The notes below the pieces were generated by a model, which did not search any database, was not told the DNA's origin, and saw only the letters and a program-made list of their open reading frames with translations. Positions 36,344 to 48,324 of a stretch of DNA of 64,000 nt are shown piece by piece; positions within the stretch are counted from its first letter, which is position 1, and each line of letters starts with the position of its first letter. A program made the position numbers and the translations under genes. This DNA is from Epiperipatus broadwayi (lineage: Eukaryota; Onychophora; Udeonychophora; Euonychophora; Peripatidae), in the NCBI GenBank assembly GCA_028023455.1, contig JAQFVV010000142.1, positions 3,095,740 through 3,159,739 of the forward strand, in the 5' to 3' direction.

Positions 36344-36426
36344 CTATTATTATTAGTAGTAGTAATAGTAGTAGTGGTGGCAGCAGTGGCGGTGGTAGTG
36401 AGGGAGGTGGTATTATTATTAATAAT
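36344..36426 (+). repeat. Imperfect triplet microsatellite (TAT/TAG/TGG)
   Basis: A run of triplets shifts from ATT through TAG to TGG and GGC and back to ATT. It is the most G-rich stretch of the neighbourhood and appears expanded compared with copy A of the local duplication. Confidence 0.85.
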
Positions 36427-36480
36427 TTTTTAATAATTAAATTTAAAATTATTTTACATAATATTTCAAGTATTCCTTAT

Positions 36481-39400
36481 TATATATTGTAACAGTATAA
36501 ATGTGATAGCAGGTGGGGCAATATTATATGCTCAGGTTAAAATATCTATTTAACATATTAGTAGAATTAAATAAACTGAAATAAAACTCTATTAGCAGTA
36601 AATATAAAAGTGACAGAATTGATAATGAATAGTGCCCCGGAGATTCTTTTATATCTTATCAATTATAATATTCAGAATATACAAATATGAAATAAATTAA
36701 ATAAGAGATCAACTGAATCCTGATTTCAAATTTTTTATCAACACCAATACAATCTAGAATAATGAAGATACTAGCTCTTGTGGAAATGCCTTAAATGATA
36801 GATTACAAATATAAATCCTGTTAAGTAATAAGATGAACATGTATAATAATGCCTAGCTTGTTTGACTATAAATGTCACCTATGCCTACCGAATATAAGTT
36901 ATGATTATTACCCCTATGGGAATAAAGTAAATGAAGATTTCATTATCGAATTTAGTAAGTTACAATGTCAGTTTTATTTATGTTAAACAAATATTGAACA
37001 AATAAAAGTAAAGATATTTTATAAAAGGAATTCAGTTGATTTTGCATGTTTTATACCATTAATGATGTTAAACAATATACTCATTTCAAAATTAGAGAAA
37101 GATCTATGTTTAAACTGATTTTTCTAAAATTAGATTAACAAGTAAACTAGCTTAGCATAATCCATTATTAAAAATATCAGATATATAATGAGTAATTTAT
37201 TTATATAGTGTTATATTTTAATCTCCATTGAGGTTTGCTCTGTGGTCACTTACAATTTCAACTATTTATTATGATTTCCTTTTATTTTGTCTATGTGTAA
37301 TTATTTGTCTTATGCTAACATATTGTACCCTCACTTCCCGATATATATATATAATATAAGTTAAAATATGACTAACTCAATTAAATCGTTATGCTCGGCT
37401 AAAATATGTATAACTATCATTAATATATTTTTATAATACTATATCTTATTAGATTCATTATAACTTACCAAAATTAATATAGTTCAATATCATGTACTAA
37501 TTAAATAAGTATTTATTAAAATCATGAGACTATGAAGTGAAGTTACAAGTGGTAATTGAATTTACATTGGGCTAATGTCTTCCCAAGACACTATCTCAAT
37601 GGCATAAGAATACTATTACCTCTTTATTATCTCATTACTACATCTACAGCACTCTTATGTCTTTTATAAAAATTAACTAACTTCAATAATAATAATAAAT
37701 AAATCTCAATCTTTTATTAAGGAAATATAATTAAATAATCTCAGGTTCTTTTAATTATTTTAAAGTAATAATATTTCTTGCAGATAGGCATGATAAGGGA
37801 TTTAATATCAAACCTAACTACACCTAACTTATCATAATAATAATAACTAACAATAATAATTTCTAGTGTATAAATTAATCTTATCTATTTTATTATACTA
37901 TTAATCATTAAGGAAATAAGTGAATCATCTACATGTCTTTCATTTTCATATAGTACCTTAATTTAAAAATTATACTAAAATCTTATAATTTAATAATATG
38001 TGGCAATAAATAATATTATACTCTTATATTATGCATTATAATTACTTTATGACCATTATAATATTATATGTTAATGTCAATCAATTTCTATAAATTATAT
38101 TAAGAAAATACTGTGTTTCTTTTAAAATAATAATAATAAATTCATATTGTGCAAATATTATGTTTATTCAAATTATCTGTTGTCAAATGCTGTGGTGCAA
38201 AATAATGAATTCGACACACTTTTAAACAACTTAAACAAATTTATTTACATCAACTTTAATAAACAACTTATGTACATTATTTACATTACAAGTGGAAACC
38301 AAAGAAAATAAAAAAATAAGAAAAATAATAATACAAGATTTTTACACTGTTATTATTTCCATAAACATAAATAGATAATCCATACATTTCTTAAATGTTT
38401 TATCAGTAACATTTAATTAAGTTTATGAACTTAAATCTTAATAGATATCATTTGTCATTAGTTAGTACAAAAGAAGACTTTTATGTAAAATATCACTTAT
38501 GTAGCATATGTAAAATAAACAAACTTTAACAATTAAAATGCTACTTCACTTAAGTATTATTGCTATTTCTATTATAATGTACTAGTATGTATTACATTTA
38601 CTATTAGCATTAATCACATATCAACTAATGTATAGACTGATATAACTTTATAATATAACAACATTTATTGATTATATAATTATTTACTTCATTCTGATGT
38701 AATTTCATAATGTATGTCTTACCAAAATATGCAATACATATATGTTCTTTTCTTAAAATAATATTTAAAATTATTCAACAATTTCAAATTTTATAAAGTA
38801 TTATATTAAAATAAAATTCTATGATTCTTTTCTATTTAAACTACTACTCTTCTCTACTTGTTATTCCTATTCCTTCCTAATAAAATTCTATCTACAAATA
38901 TCATTTGACCTTATTTAACTTCAGTAACAGCTTACCAATTTTTAAAAAAAAATATACGACTATCCAAACTATCTTATACCTCATCATCGATATACGATAA
39001 ACCCTTCAAACAAAATATAAATTTCTATATAAAATTAATTTAACTTATCTAATAAAAAAAAAAATATATAGATATTTTTACCTCTTACTAACTTGAAAGG
39101 TAATATAAATAACTCATACTAATATAATAAATCAAGTTCCTAATATTGTAACAGAAAACATTAAAACTTATTCACGAAAGAATCATATAATTATTTATGG
39201 ATTTCTCTTATTACGTTATAATAAATTTATATCATAAATTTAAAGTATGCATATTAAAATAAAACTGTTATTACTAATATTATGCGTGTATATTCTTTAA
39301 ATATTTATACATTCATTCACAATCAAATAATATTTGGTTGATCTAAAGAAAACAAAGCAAAATACATCAAATTATTACTATTATATAATTTTTACCATAA

Positions 39401-42289
39401 ATGATACTCCAATTTATAATCCGCCACACGATGTCCTCCAGGATTACAGTTTTACAAAATAATTTCACATTTATACTCAACAATTATTCTTTAAAATATT
39501 ACGTGTTGTATAATTATATAAAAATAAACTTTATGAAATTAATTGTTATATTAATATTTAGTTATTTTTTTTAAAAAAATGTACCTCTCTTATCTTTAAT
39601 AGATCAATAAATAATTAAATATCTATGTTAGTTAAGAAAAACAAAAATATGTTACATAAATCCAACGTTGTCTTCTTTCCACCCATAATTGTTCTTTTTT
39701 TCCTAGGCACAAACTTTTACCAACATCACTTCTTTTTCCGGTACATCACGTGTTTAAACAGTTTTTACGAAATAAATGAAAACGTTTTTTTTTTAAAAAA
39801 ATAAAATAAAATAAGTTCCACCATAAGAAACAAAATAATAATTAAAATAGTTTATTGGATCCGGATTCATTTCTTTAAAGAAAAATTATTTTTAAAAAAA
39901 GTTATTACTTTCCTCGTATTAATCAATAGTTTATAATGTTCTTATTTAATTATTCTGAATTGACTTGGATATCCACGTATACTTATTTGCGCATTCTTTA
40001 ACCAATATTTAGGTAAGATTAATTTCTAAATTCTTCTGTACGACCAGCGTCCAGACTTTACTATATAATATTTTATTTACAGGTATTTTTTTTTTACCAA
40101 TTAAATTTCCGATTTATTTGCCTTTTAAAACTATCGAAATCTAGTCTTTTAAACCACAAAGACTTAACAAGGCAAGTACTTCTGCAATTATTATTAATTA
40201 CCATATCTTTACCAAGATATATACTTAAATTTGTATTTTAAAAATACTTTCTTCATAAAGAAGTATTTATCTTTCTTTAAAATATTTGTTTATAAAAATT
40301 AATTATAATCAACTTTTAAATTCATATAATGTCCAATATATTACTTTTGTCCAACTAGTAATTCTCCTAGTTAATCCAGCGTTTGTTATATTTTTAGTAT
40401 AAAGTCTCCAATACATTTTATCCTTATACGATGTTTTCATGATTATTTGATAGTAAATTGAGCTTCGATAGAGACGATTAATAGGGAATTATAAATAAAT
40501 TAGCACTGCATATTTAACGGTAAAACTTTTATAAATTATTTAAAACTACTCTCTTATAATTTTAAAACGATTACGAGAGCGTCTATAATTTTACTTAGCT
40601 ATATCTAATAGCACACTTCACTTAAAAGAAATTACAATCATAATCCCCCCTGAACAATTGAACCTTGGTTTTATACCGGAATACATTCCCCACTTGATTG
40701 GTAAATTAAACAATCACCTTGCTAGCCTATTTACATATTTTACCAACAATACAGAATTAAAAATAAATAATGACTTATTTAATATTTATTATTTATTACA
40801 TTATTAAATTCTTAAATGGATCTTTATCATTTATTTAAATCCATTAAACATTTTTTTAAAATATATTTTTTACTTTATTTCACTTTTAACTTTTATAAGA
40901 CTATTTTTTAAACAAACTAAGTCTATTTTTATACGTTACGTTTTTTTAAACAGTATTTTAAAAATCAGATTTAATATTTCACATTAATTATCTTTATTTT
41001 TATCTCGTGATAGCCAATATAATATTTATAAATTTTATAATAGAATTTTAGAACAGTTTTGCAACTTTACTATAAAACTTACAAGCATGTGTGTACATAT
41101 GTCTATCTATCATCTGTTTTACAACACAGATACAAACGCTTGTAATTATCTAAAAATAAACTAACAATTTAATTTTAAAAATAAATATTTTTAAAATAAA
41201 TAATATATTATAACAACTTTAAAATAATAATTCGATATTATTAAAATCAAATATTAATCTTCTATTATATACTATTAATAATTAAAATATTTATATTCAC
41301 TTATTAAATATTAATCTTTATCAACAATAAATATATGCATTTACTTTTAACTTATCTTTTTAACTTTTAGCTTTAAACATTTATTTATAAAACTTATTAA
41401 TGCAGTATTGATCATGGCCAGTTTTCCCAACCCTATAATATTATCATTTTTTATTGAAACGTCTCTCTCAAACATTAACACAATTTCACATATCAAATAT
41501 TCATAGATTACTTTAATTAAACTTTTGAAAGATTATCATAAATAAAATCAACATCATATAGCTAAATATACCTTAAATTTAAAATTTTTAATAAATTGAT
41601 ATAACAATTCATGGTGACCCATACAAAAGGGCACAATATATATATATGAAATTACCATCCAAATACATATAATAAGAATAACTTTAAATAAAATTAGACA
41701 CTTTACTATGGTAATGAAATGTTTTAGAATTTTAATCTCACTTGATTTGGCAACAGAGTTTAGATACATTTCCTTTGATGTCCAATAATTGTAGAGCAAA
41801 ATTAATATTAAATGATATTTTGGTATTATTTTTCAAAGATATTTGCTTTGAATTCATCAGTAGAACACACATAGGTTAATTTCTGCAAGATTCTTCTAAT
41901 GTTATTATTATAATCTTCTCTTAATATTAATGATCACTTTATTTTCCCATAGCAACATAACTCACAAGATATATATATATATATTGAAATCATATTACAA
42001 ATTTTATAAGAAGCTTTCATCAATAGAAGTAAAAGATATTGCTTCTGATAAGTGGTGTCGGAGATATGGGGAATATGACATAAAAATCAACATTTTAACA
42101 TTGTAAATGAATAATTCATTAGTAGTATATTGAAGTTATTCTTTGATATCTTCAACGACAACATGGATTTTATCCATAAGTGTTAATAACATATTCCAAA
42201 TAAATGTGCATGTATTTGTTTTAAAACTTAACAGGGATTTTACGATCTTTAGTGAAAATAGGAATGAACTTCTAGAACACGGTTGAATA
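36481..42289. other. Extremely A+T-rich intergenic DNA
   Basis: This 5.8 kb is among the most A+T-rich parts of the window. I see a small TGTCTT/AAGACA hairpin at about 37578-37592, many AATAAA words near 38220-38280 on the minus strand, and scattered CpG around 39.4-40.6 kb. The minus-strand frame at 41554-41799 is not recognisable. At 41825-41885 the minus strand carries CTGATGA, then a 7-bp stem (TTCAAAG/CTTTGAA) and AAAAA, a weak hammerhead resemblance without a clear helix I. Confidence 0.45.
40640..40700 (-). promoter_or_regulatory. Possible TATA-type promoter, minus strand
   Basis: On the minus strand TATTCCGGTATAAAACC places a TATAAAA box at 40675-40669. A CAATTG word and TTCAGGGGGG lie about 25 nt downstream, a plausible start region. 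About 2.4 kb further along the minus strand several AATAAA signals occur near 38.2-38.3 kb. No coding frame lies between. It could be an LTR, a non-coding RNA gene or chance. Confidence 0.3.
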
Positions 42290-43640
42290 TGAATTTCAGT
42301 TGTTATTTAAATATCAATTCATATTTTATATTTTTCAAGAGTAGACATCGACTTGTTTTTAAATAAAAATCCATGCTATATAGTTTCATATTAAACAATT
42401 TTAGGAATTCCCATATTATATTGTTTGTTCTTTTTATAATAAAATGTTAGTTAAAAATATGGTTATCTTTTTTGATGTCGATAAGATATATAGATTTGAA
42501 TACAATCCAAAAATAATAATAATAAAGGACTCTTGCTTGGCAACACGAATTCTTCTCTAATTTGTTTATTATTTTAACTTTTATTTTTCCTTTTAAAATG
42601 ATGTAATATTTAGATGGTTGTTACTTATCATGCTCAATACGTTCTCTTTGTAGCTCACATTAAATGATTATCATCAACAATGTATTTCTAAACTTTCAAA
42701 CAAATACATATATCCATGCAAGTAAAAATGTAATATATCAGTTATTAGTTAATAAATATAAATAAACAAAGTTATTTTGACAAAAGAATGTGTTTAAAAT
42801 TAAAGTATTCTAACTGCTTTCTGATCATTAATAATAATAAAAAATAATCAAATCTTGCTGCATAGAGTTTTGAATTTATTTAAAATAAAGTTAATCTGGA
42901 ATTTATTTTTCTCTTTTCTTTTTTTTTTAACATAATGAAATAAAACAAATCAAAATTGTTGTTTAGATTTTAAAAATGTCATTTATTGTTAATTAGCATC
43001 ATTATTTGTATTTTAAAGTAAAACATATATGTGTTTTCTTTTCTCTAAGATTATGAGTAACCCTCAAACTATCAAGGAAATAAATATTTTCTTCTCCTAA
43101 AGATAAAAAACAGTGTGAATTGTAAATTGCTTTATGTTCAGAATATTTGTAAAAATAGACAAAATCTCATTCTAAATATTATTAGAAATAATATGTCCCT
43201 ATTCTAAAGTTATAGAAGCGATTCATTAGCAATTCCAATAACCACCAACCCCAAAGTAAAATCATGAACTAAAATTTAAAAAAAATTTTTAATAGTGCAA
43301 ACATATGTCAACCCATGGTTGGGATATATATCTATATGGTACAATGTATACGTCTTACTACATGTATTAATAAATAGCAACCATTATGCATATACATTTG
43401 TGCCCATGTACACTTACATAACACATACCTATTTTTATGATTTGTTTGCTTTCTAACATGTATATTTTTATTATTGTATTTAAATAATCTTAACTTTCAT
43501 TAATTTGCCTAGCTCAGCTTTGAAGAATGAATGCCTTATGTTGTATTAATCACTTCTTTCTCAGAATATTGTGAAGTGATTTGATAGCTATTATCATCTG
43601 AAATGATTGTATCATTTCAATATATATATATAAATGGGAA
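42290..43640 (+). repeat. Ancient local duplication, copy C (partial)
   Basis: TATATTGTTTGTTCTTTTTA at about 42417 and the blocks at 43360-43620 (CATAACACAT-CC-ATTT, TATTTAAATAA-CTTAACTTTC, GAATGCCTTATG) match copy A at 30.79 and 31.06-31.27 kb. The match is interrupted by unrelated sequence. No further copy was found downstream. Confidence 0.5.
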
Positions 43641-44256
43641 AATTAAGAACATCTGTTTATTCTCAAGCTGTAACAAATCTTATTTATAATAATATAAATT
43701 ATTCTTATTAAATTCCTTCTCTAATTAAGTTGAGAAGCAAATGCACAAAGATCTTATTTTAAAGGCTACATTTCCTTTCCAAGATGAAGGCAAAACTTTA
43801 CAAACTATCAATTCAATTAAAAACCAGAACTGTAATTTTGGAAAAACCATCTTCATTTATTTCAAGATAGAGATAAGAGTTAAATCAGGCTCAATTTACA
43901 AGCAAATATATTAATTCTATAAGTACCTTTATACTGATTATATTAATATATATATATATTAAATTATTTATTTAAACACTCTATATAAATTTACAATCTT
44001 ATATGTAATCCTTAGTAAAAAAAAATACTAAATTCTTACAGAACACTTGTTTCTATCTATCAAATTTAAAATCATTAGCTTCTCAGGAGATCAGTTATAT
44101 TCACAATTGTGATCTATTAAATAGAAACTGATTTTCTGTGTTTGATGTGATCTTAATTTCCTGACCAGTTGATGATATCAGGTTTTTTTTGACAGAAACA
44201 CATGTCCTGCAAGAAGTTTAGATGTTTTTCATAAAATGTTGCTACATATAGTATTA
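43641..44256. other. Intergenic, no gene seen
   Basis: A+T-rich DNA with a short (TA)n run near 43950. Nothing was identified. Confidence 0.5.
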
Positions 44257-44469
44257 CCAAATTTGTACTGTTCAAGTTAATATTAAAGGGTAAAATGAAA
44301 CTAATAAGCAAATCTTAGAACCACTAAGCCAGATTTCAGCAGATTGTTGCAAGAATAATAATGGCACTATGATTCTGGAAGCAATCTGCTAATCTGGCTC
44401 AGTGCTTTTATGACTTTCTTATTACTTTTATTTTACCTTTTCATATTACCTTGAACAGTACAAGTTTGG
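44257..44469. repeat. Long inverted repeat, 213 bp, hairpin-forming
   Basis: CCAAATTTGTACTGTTCAAG at the left end is inverted at the right end (CTTGAACAGTACAAGTTTGG). The arms are about 95 nt and pair with few mismatches through CAGATT-AGCAGATTG near the 25-nt loop. No target duplication is obvious. It is a MITE or foldback element; a transcript would form a long hairpin. Confidence 0.8.
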
Positions 44470-44809
44470 CAGAGTTACATAATTGTATGAAAAGTGTATA
44501 TACTATTGAGAATTTTATATAATATTGTAAATTTTTATAGGAGATATAAATAAATAATGTTAATAGATTACATATACATCTGAAGATTTTTATTTATGAC
44601 ATTTTAGGAATTATATGATGGACTATTTCTATCATCTAATATTTAAATATTGAATGTCTTTAAAAAAATCAAATTTTATTTAAACTTTTCAAATACATTC
44701 AACTGTTAATAATAGCTCACATGTTACAATGTAATGCAATGTTTCAAGTTGTATTTTTGTCTTCTGTTTTCAGGTTTTTCTGGCTTGACTAGTGAGCAAT
44801 ACTTTCATG

Positions 44810-44888
44810 AGAATTAAATCTAGACCATTAGATACATGAATATTGAATTTAACATAATGCTATAACCAATTGAGCTATTTGTCCAAAG
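44810..44888 (-). repeat. tRNA-derived relic (SINE head or tRNA pseudogene)
   Basis: On the minus strand GGACAAATAGCTCAATTGG, then TTATAGCATTATGTTAA, follows the start of a tRNA closely. The A box TAGCTCAATTGG (44877-44866) is canonical. The anticodon stem and B box are decayed (GGTCTAGATTTAATTC), so it is not a functional tRNA. Confidence 0.55.
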
Positions 44889-44997
44889 ATAAAAGATAGT
44901 ACAAATTCCATATACTTAATTATTAGAATTCTACTGATTTATCCACTTTTTCTAAGATCAAGATTAATTAGTATTTTCCAGACATTAAGTATTATTA

Positions 44998-45129
44998 CAG
45001 GCAAAACTCACTATATATATATATATTGACACACACTGCAAGCTAGAGTAATCAATGGATGCCAGAAGGCTTGTGCATAAAATCCCCATCACAAGCATGA
45101 GAGGAGGTGGTCATGTGATGTTTATTGGC
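44998..45129. mobile_element. Hammerhead foldback family, copy with core deleted
   Basis: CAGGCAAAACTCAC, the arm words ATCAATGGATGCCAGAAGGC and TTGTGCATAAAATCCCCAT, and then directly the tail CATGAGAGGAGGTGGTCATG and TGATGTTTATTGG. The ribozyme and second arm are missing. A perfect 13-bp direct repeat, TTAAGTATTATTA, flanks it (44985-44997 and 45130-45142). Together with the 18.4-kb copy this defines the ends of the family. Confidence 0.85.
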
Positions 45130-45149
45130 TTAAGTATTATTAAACTAGA

Positions 45150-46345
45150 TTGATTTATGTGGTTATTTGTCATTATCATATGAGCAGCTACTTTAAATTT
45201 TTTCTCTATACTTTTTTCTCTCTATTCAACATCTTTGTATTTGTCAAGTCAAACATATGTTAATTGGTACATACAAGGTCTGCTATTTTAGATGAGTGTT
45301 TTTTTCCTAATCATCAGTTTGTGCTCTTTCGATCACTTTTCAATGGTTGACTGATCTCACCAATGTACTTTTTTCCACATTCATACAGTATTTCATAGAT
45401 TTAGTTTTTGTTGTTTTGAAGTTATATTGATTGTAGATTTTTTAAGTTTGTTAGATATTTCTGATCTGTGTTGATGCATTATAATAATTGTTTTCCTATT
45501 GGCATTTCTTTTTGTTGTCTATTTAGATGAATATTTATTCTTCATGAGAGTTTGTTCCATATATATTTTTTCTTTACTTCAAATATCTGGATTCTCAGAA
45601 AAGTCATTCTGATTTTATTGTGAAAGTAATTAATGGGGTTATGTTGTTGATGTGTATCCAGAATGTTTGTAATGATGCTTCACAATGTAGTTATACAACA
45701 AATGTATCATCAACATAATGAAGCCAAATTTTAGAAGGGATATTTTCCATGTAAATGCTGCTAATCAGGTGTAAAATTGGTGAACCCATAACCATTTCTT
45801 CATTTTGCTGGCAGAAGTTTGTATTGTATTGAATGTATGCTAATATTCTGCAGAATGTTAATAGTTCCATTCTCCTAACAATAGGAAGAGTTGTTTTGAT
45901 TTGTGAGTTATTATTATCTTTTAATCTTTTTCTTACAATAGATAATGCTTCATTCTAGAATATATTCATGAATAAACTTTCCACATCAAAGCTTACAAAT
46001 ATGACAATTCTTTCAATTTTCATGTTTTTGATTAATTCTACAATCTTTTTAGAATCTTGATAAGAATCAAAGGACTAAGAACTTGGAGAAAAAATCTTGG
46101 CATGTTTTGACAGATCAGCTCTTATTTGATCACTCTTTTTGTATTTTAGTCAGATGAAAACTTTTGCTGAAATACAATATTAATTTATCTTTTTTCTGAA
46201 TAAGTGAAATATCTGAAATGCTTTCTACTAAGTGCTGTTTTTGGTAGGACTTGGTTGGAGTGTTATTGTAAATTCAGTATTCAAAATCTAAAAGTTCAGA
46301 TTCAGTTTTCATGCTAGTACCATCCAGTGGGTCAGATAAGCAATA
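45150..46345 (-). pseudogene. PLE relic with intact YVDD: RT plus GIY-YIG
   Basis: Read on the minus strand from 46.3 kb down: NSYQDSKKIVELIKNMKIER, then IVIFVSFDVESLFMNI (near 45985), NEALSIVRKRL, FCQQNEEMVMGSPI (near 45785) and WLHYVDDTFVV (YVDD at 45717-45706). After frameshifts come HINNITPLITFTIKSE and, near 45370, the endonuclease start IYEILYECGKKYIGE, then HMFDLTNTKMLNREKKYREK. Both the GIY and YIG motifs and the YVDD are present, but stops and frameshifts occur throughout, so it is inactive. Its 3' end abuts the deleted hammerhead-family copy at 44998-45129, which links that terminal unit to this PLE. The N-terminal ADKGN region was not found. Confidence 0.88.
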
Positions 46346-47539
46346 TCTAAAGAAGTGAGAAGAATACCACTTGAAATATTGTGTTATGTGGAAATTTTAA
46401 ATAAAATTTGAATATTTCTACAGACATTCAATATTTAATATTAGATGATGAAATAGTCCAATATATAATTATGAACAGTTTATATATTTTTGTGATATTT
46501 ATTTAATATATATGTATAATTAAAATTTCCTTGAGTTGAATCCTTATTGCGTTAACATTAAATATATTAATATATTTTCCCAATAAAATGTGAAATTAAT
46601 TAGATTTTTAAAAAAATATTGATTAATTTATTACGTTAAGAAACCATATAAAGAAATTTTTGTATTGGTTTTTATTTTTTTAGGGGGGGGGGGTTAAATT
46701 ACAAATTATATCAATATATATTTTTCAATACTTAAATTAATTTATTTAATATTGATTTGTATTGGATTTTATAACATTTTATTTTATTTCAGATCTTTAA
46801 AAAATTTATAGCAACTTATATAAAGAAAAAAGTTAATTCCAATTGAGTGAGTTGATTATAGTCTTAATTATAGCATAAACTATTGTCTAGACAAACTATA
46901 AGTGAAATTTGTAACATTGTTTTTAATAGTTAAAAAGTTTGTCTATTTGCTACTTTAGCTTTTTTTTTTTTTTTTTTTTAAAGGTTTAACAATTATTTTT
47001 ATTTAAGAATATATATTTTATAAATTTAGTTATTATTGATCTGGGTTTTTTGTGCATTAACTTTAAGGACTTAGAAAAAGTTGTCTAAAATGGCCAGTCT
47101 TGCAAAATCTGTCTAGGTCATCATGACACACAGATTGCTTTTGTAAAGCAGAAGACATTGATTAATTATTAATATTAATAGGTACTTAGTAAAAATAGTA
47201 TTAGTAATAAAAATAAATATTTTATGCTTTTTTTTTTTTAAATTTAGGTACATATACATTTTATAAATGTTACTTAGCTTCTCAGGTTTTACTAAATTTT
47301 ACTGAGGAAGAAATTTAATTAAATGATATATGATTAAAAGTTTAGTGGAAAAAGTACTGCAAAATCTACTTTTGAAAGTCTTAGATGTATCAATAAAAAC
47401 CTCATGATGTTAAAAAAAATTTGACCAATGATAACATTATTTTATCAGTAATGATGTTTCAAAATTAAACTTAAAAATCCCTAATTCAGACCTAAATATT
47501 ATTTTATTTGTTTGGTTTCACTTTGTTTTATGATTATAT
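46346..47539. other. Intergenic with homopolymer runs
   Basis: Contains an 11-G run (46683-46693) and a 20-T run (46960-46979). About 47050-47170 is slightly less A+T-rich. No coding signal was recognised. Confidence 0.55.
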
Positions 47540-48072
47540 TTTCTATTTAGCCAGATAGTGAATCACTAGTGCAAACATTCTGAAAATTCATCAACAAATA
47601 TTACCTTTAATCCAATTCACATCATAATTAGAACAAAATAGAAATTGACATTCTTAGAGTTTCTGTAATATGATTACCTCATGGTAAAATCAAAACTGAG
47701 AGCATAAAATTTACTGTCATGAAAATATTTTACATATATATTCAGCCATAATAAAAATACAAAAAAATGGAATTACCCTATCATTATGAAAGAAATCAAA
47801 AGAGATTTGTTCAGAAACCAGTGACATGAAAAAATAACTTCCAACATCAAATAAACTCTCATGAAGAATGGTTATTTATCAGCTACAATTAAAATAATCA
47901 TAAACAAACTTAAAAAAACATCAAAAAAATAAAACAGTCTTTAGGTATTGTAATACATCATAAATTATTAAAACAGGCAAAACTCTCTATACATATTGCC
48001 ACTCAATGTAAGCCAGAGTAATCAATGGATGCCAGAAGACTTGTGCATAAAATCCCTATCTAGTGCCTATTC

Positions 48073-48131
48073 ATCCAATATTCCCAAACTAGTTTCTGGC
48101 TTGTGGTCTTCATCAGTAAGTGGTCTTGGAT
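48073..48131 (-). ncRNA. Hammerhead ribozyme motif, left arm of palindrome
   Basis: On the minus strand: helix I outer block ATCCAA/TTGGAT kept, inner block CTTA/TGGG still pairing with two G-T pairs, CTGATGA intact, helix II GAC-type arm with CACAA loop weakened (GAC/GCC), GAAA intact, then CTAG and TT. The cleavage triplet is therefore GTT, which is allowed by the NUH rule but usually slow. Confidence 0.65.
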
Positions 48132-48265
48132 TTGAGAGCACTGCACCTAGATCTTAAGATCTAATGCAACCTCCAGCAGCCACCTTTTATCTCTGTTAAG
48201 TAGAGATAAAAGGTGTCTTCTGGAGGGTTGCCTTAGATCCTAAGATCTAGGTGCCATGCTCTCAT

Positions 48266-48324
48266 ATCCAAGGCTACTTACTATTAAAGGTCACAAGCCA
48301 GAAACTAGTCTGGGGATATTGGAT
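48266..48324 (+). ncRNA. Hammerhead motif with broken core, right arm
   Basis: The same layout as the other copies: helix I ATCCAA/TTGGAT, helix II GGT/GCC around CACAA, GAAA, CTAG, TC. The first core block is CTATTAA instead of CTGATGA, which should abolish cleavage. The helices are kept, so the loss is probably recent. Confidence 0.65.

Larger units (their letters stand above)
31921..36480 (+). repeat. Ancient local duplication, copy B (interrupted)
   Basis: 31921-33640 corresponds to about 28505-30210, and 35720-36480 to about 30290-30990. Between the two halves sit a 1.4-kb PLE palindrome (33660-35082) and a foldback element (35113-35715), which explains the extra length. The copy also has an expanded TAG/TGG triplet repeat at 36344-36426 where copy A has only a short ATT run. 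Confidence 0.6.

Noticed and set aside
38180-40720. Considered as an LTR retrotransposon because TGTTG and CAACA occur near the two ends on the minus strand
   Set aside because: No matching target duplication, no second LTR and no gag or pol sequence were found.
41825-41885. Minus-strand CTGATGA with a 7-bp stem and an A run, considered as a hammerhead
   Set aside because: The stem is good but the GAAA position is ambiguous and neither helix I nor a cleavage triplet could be placed.
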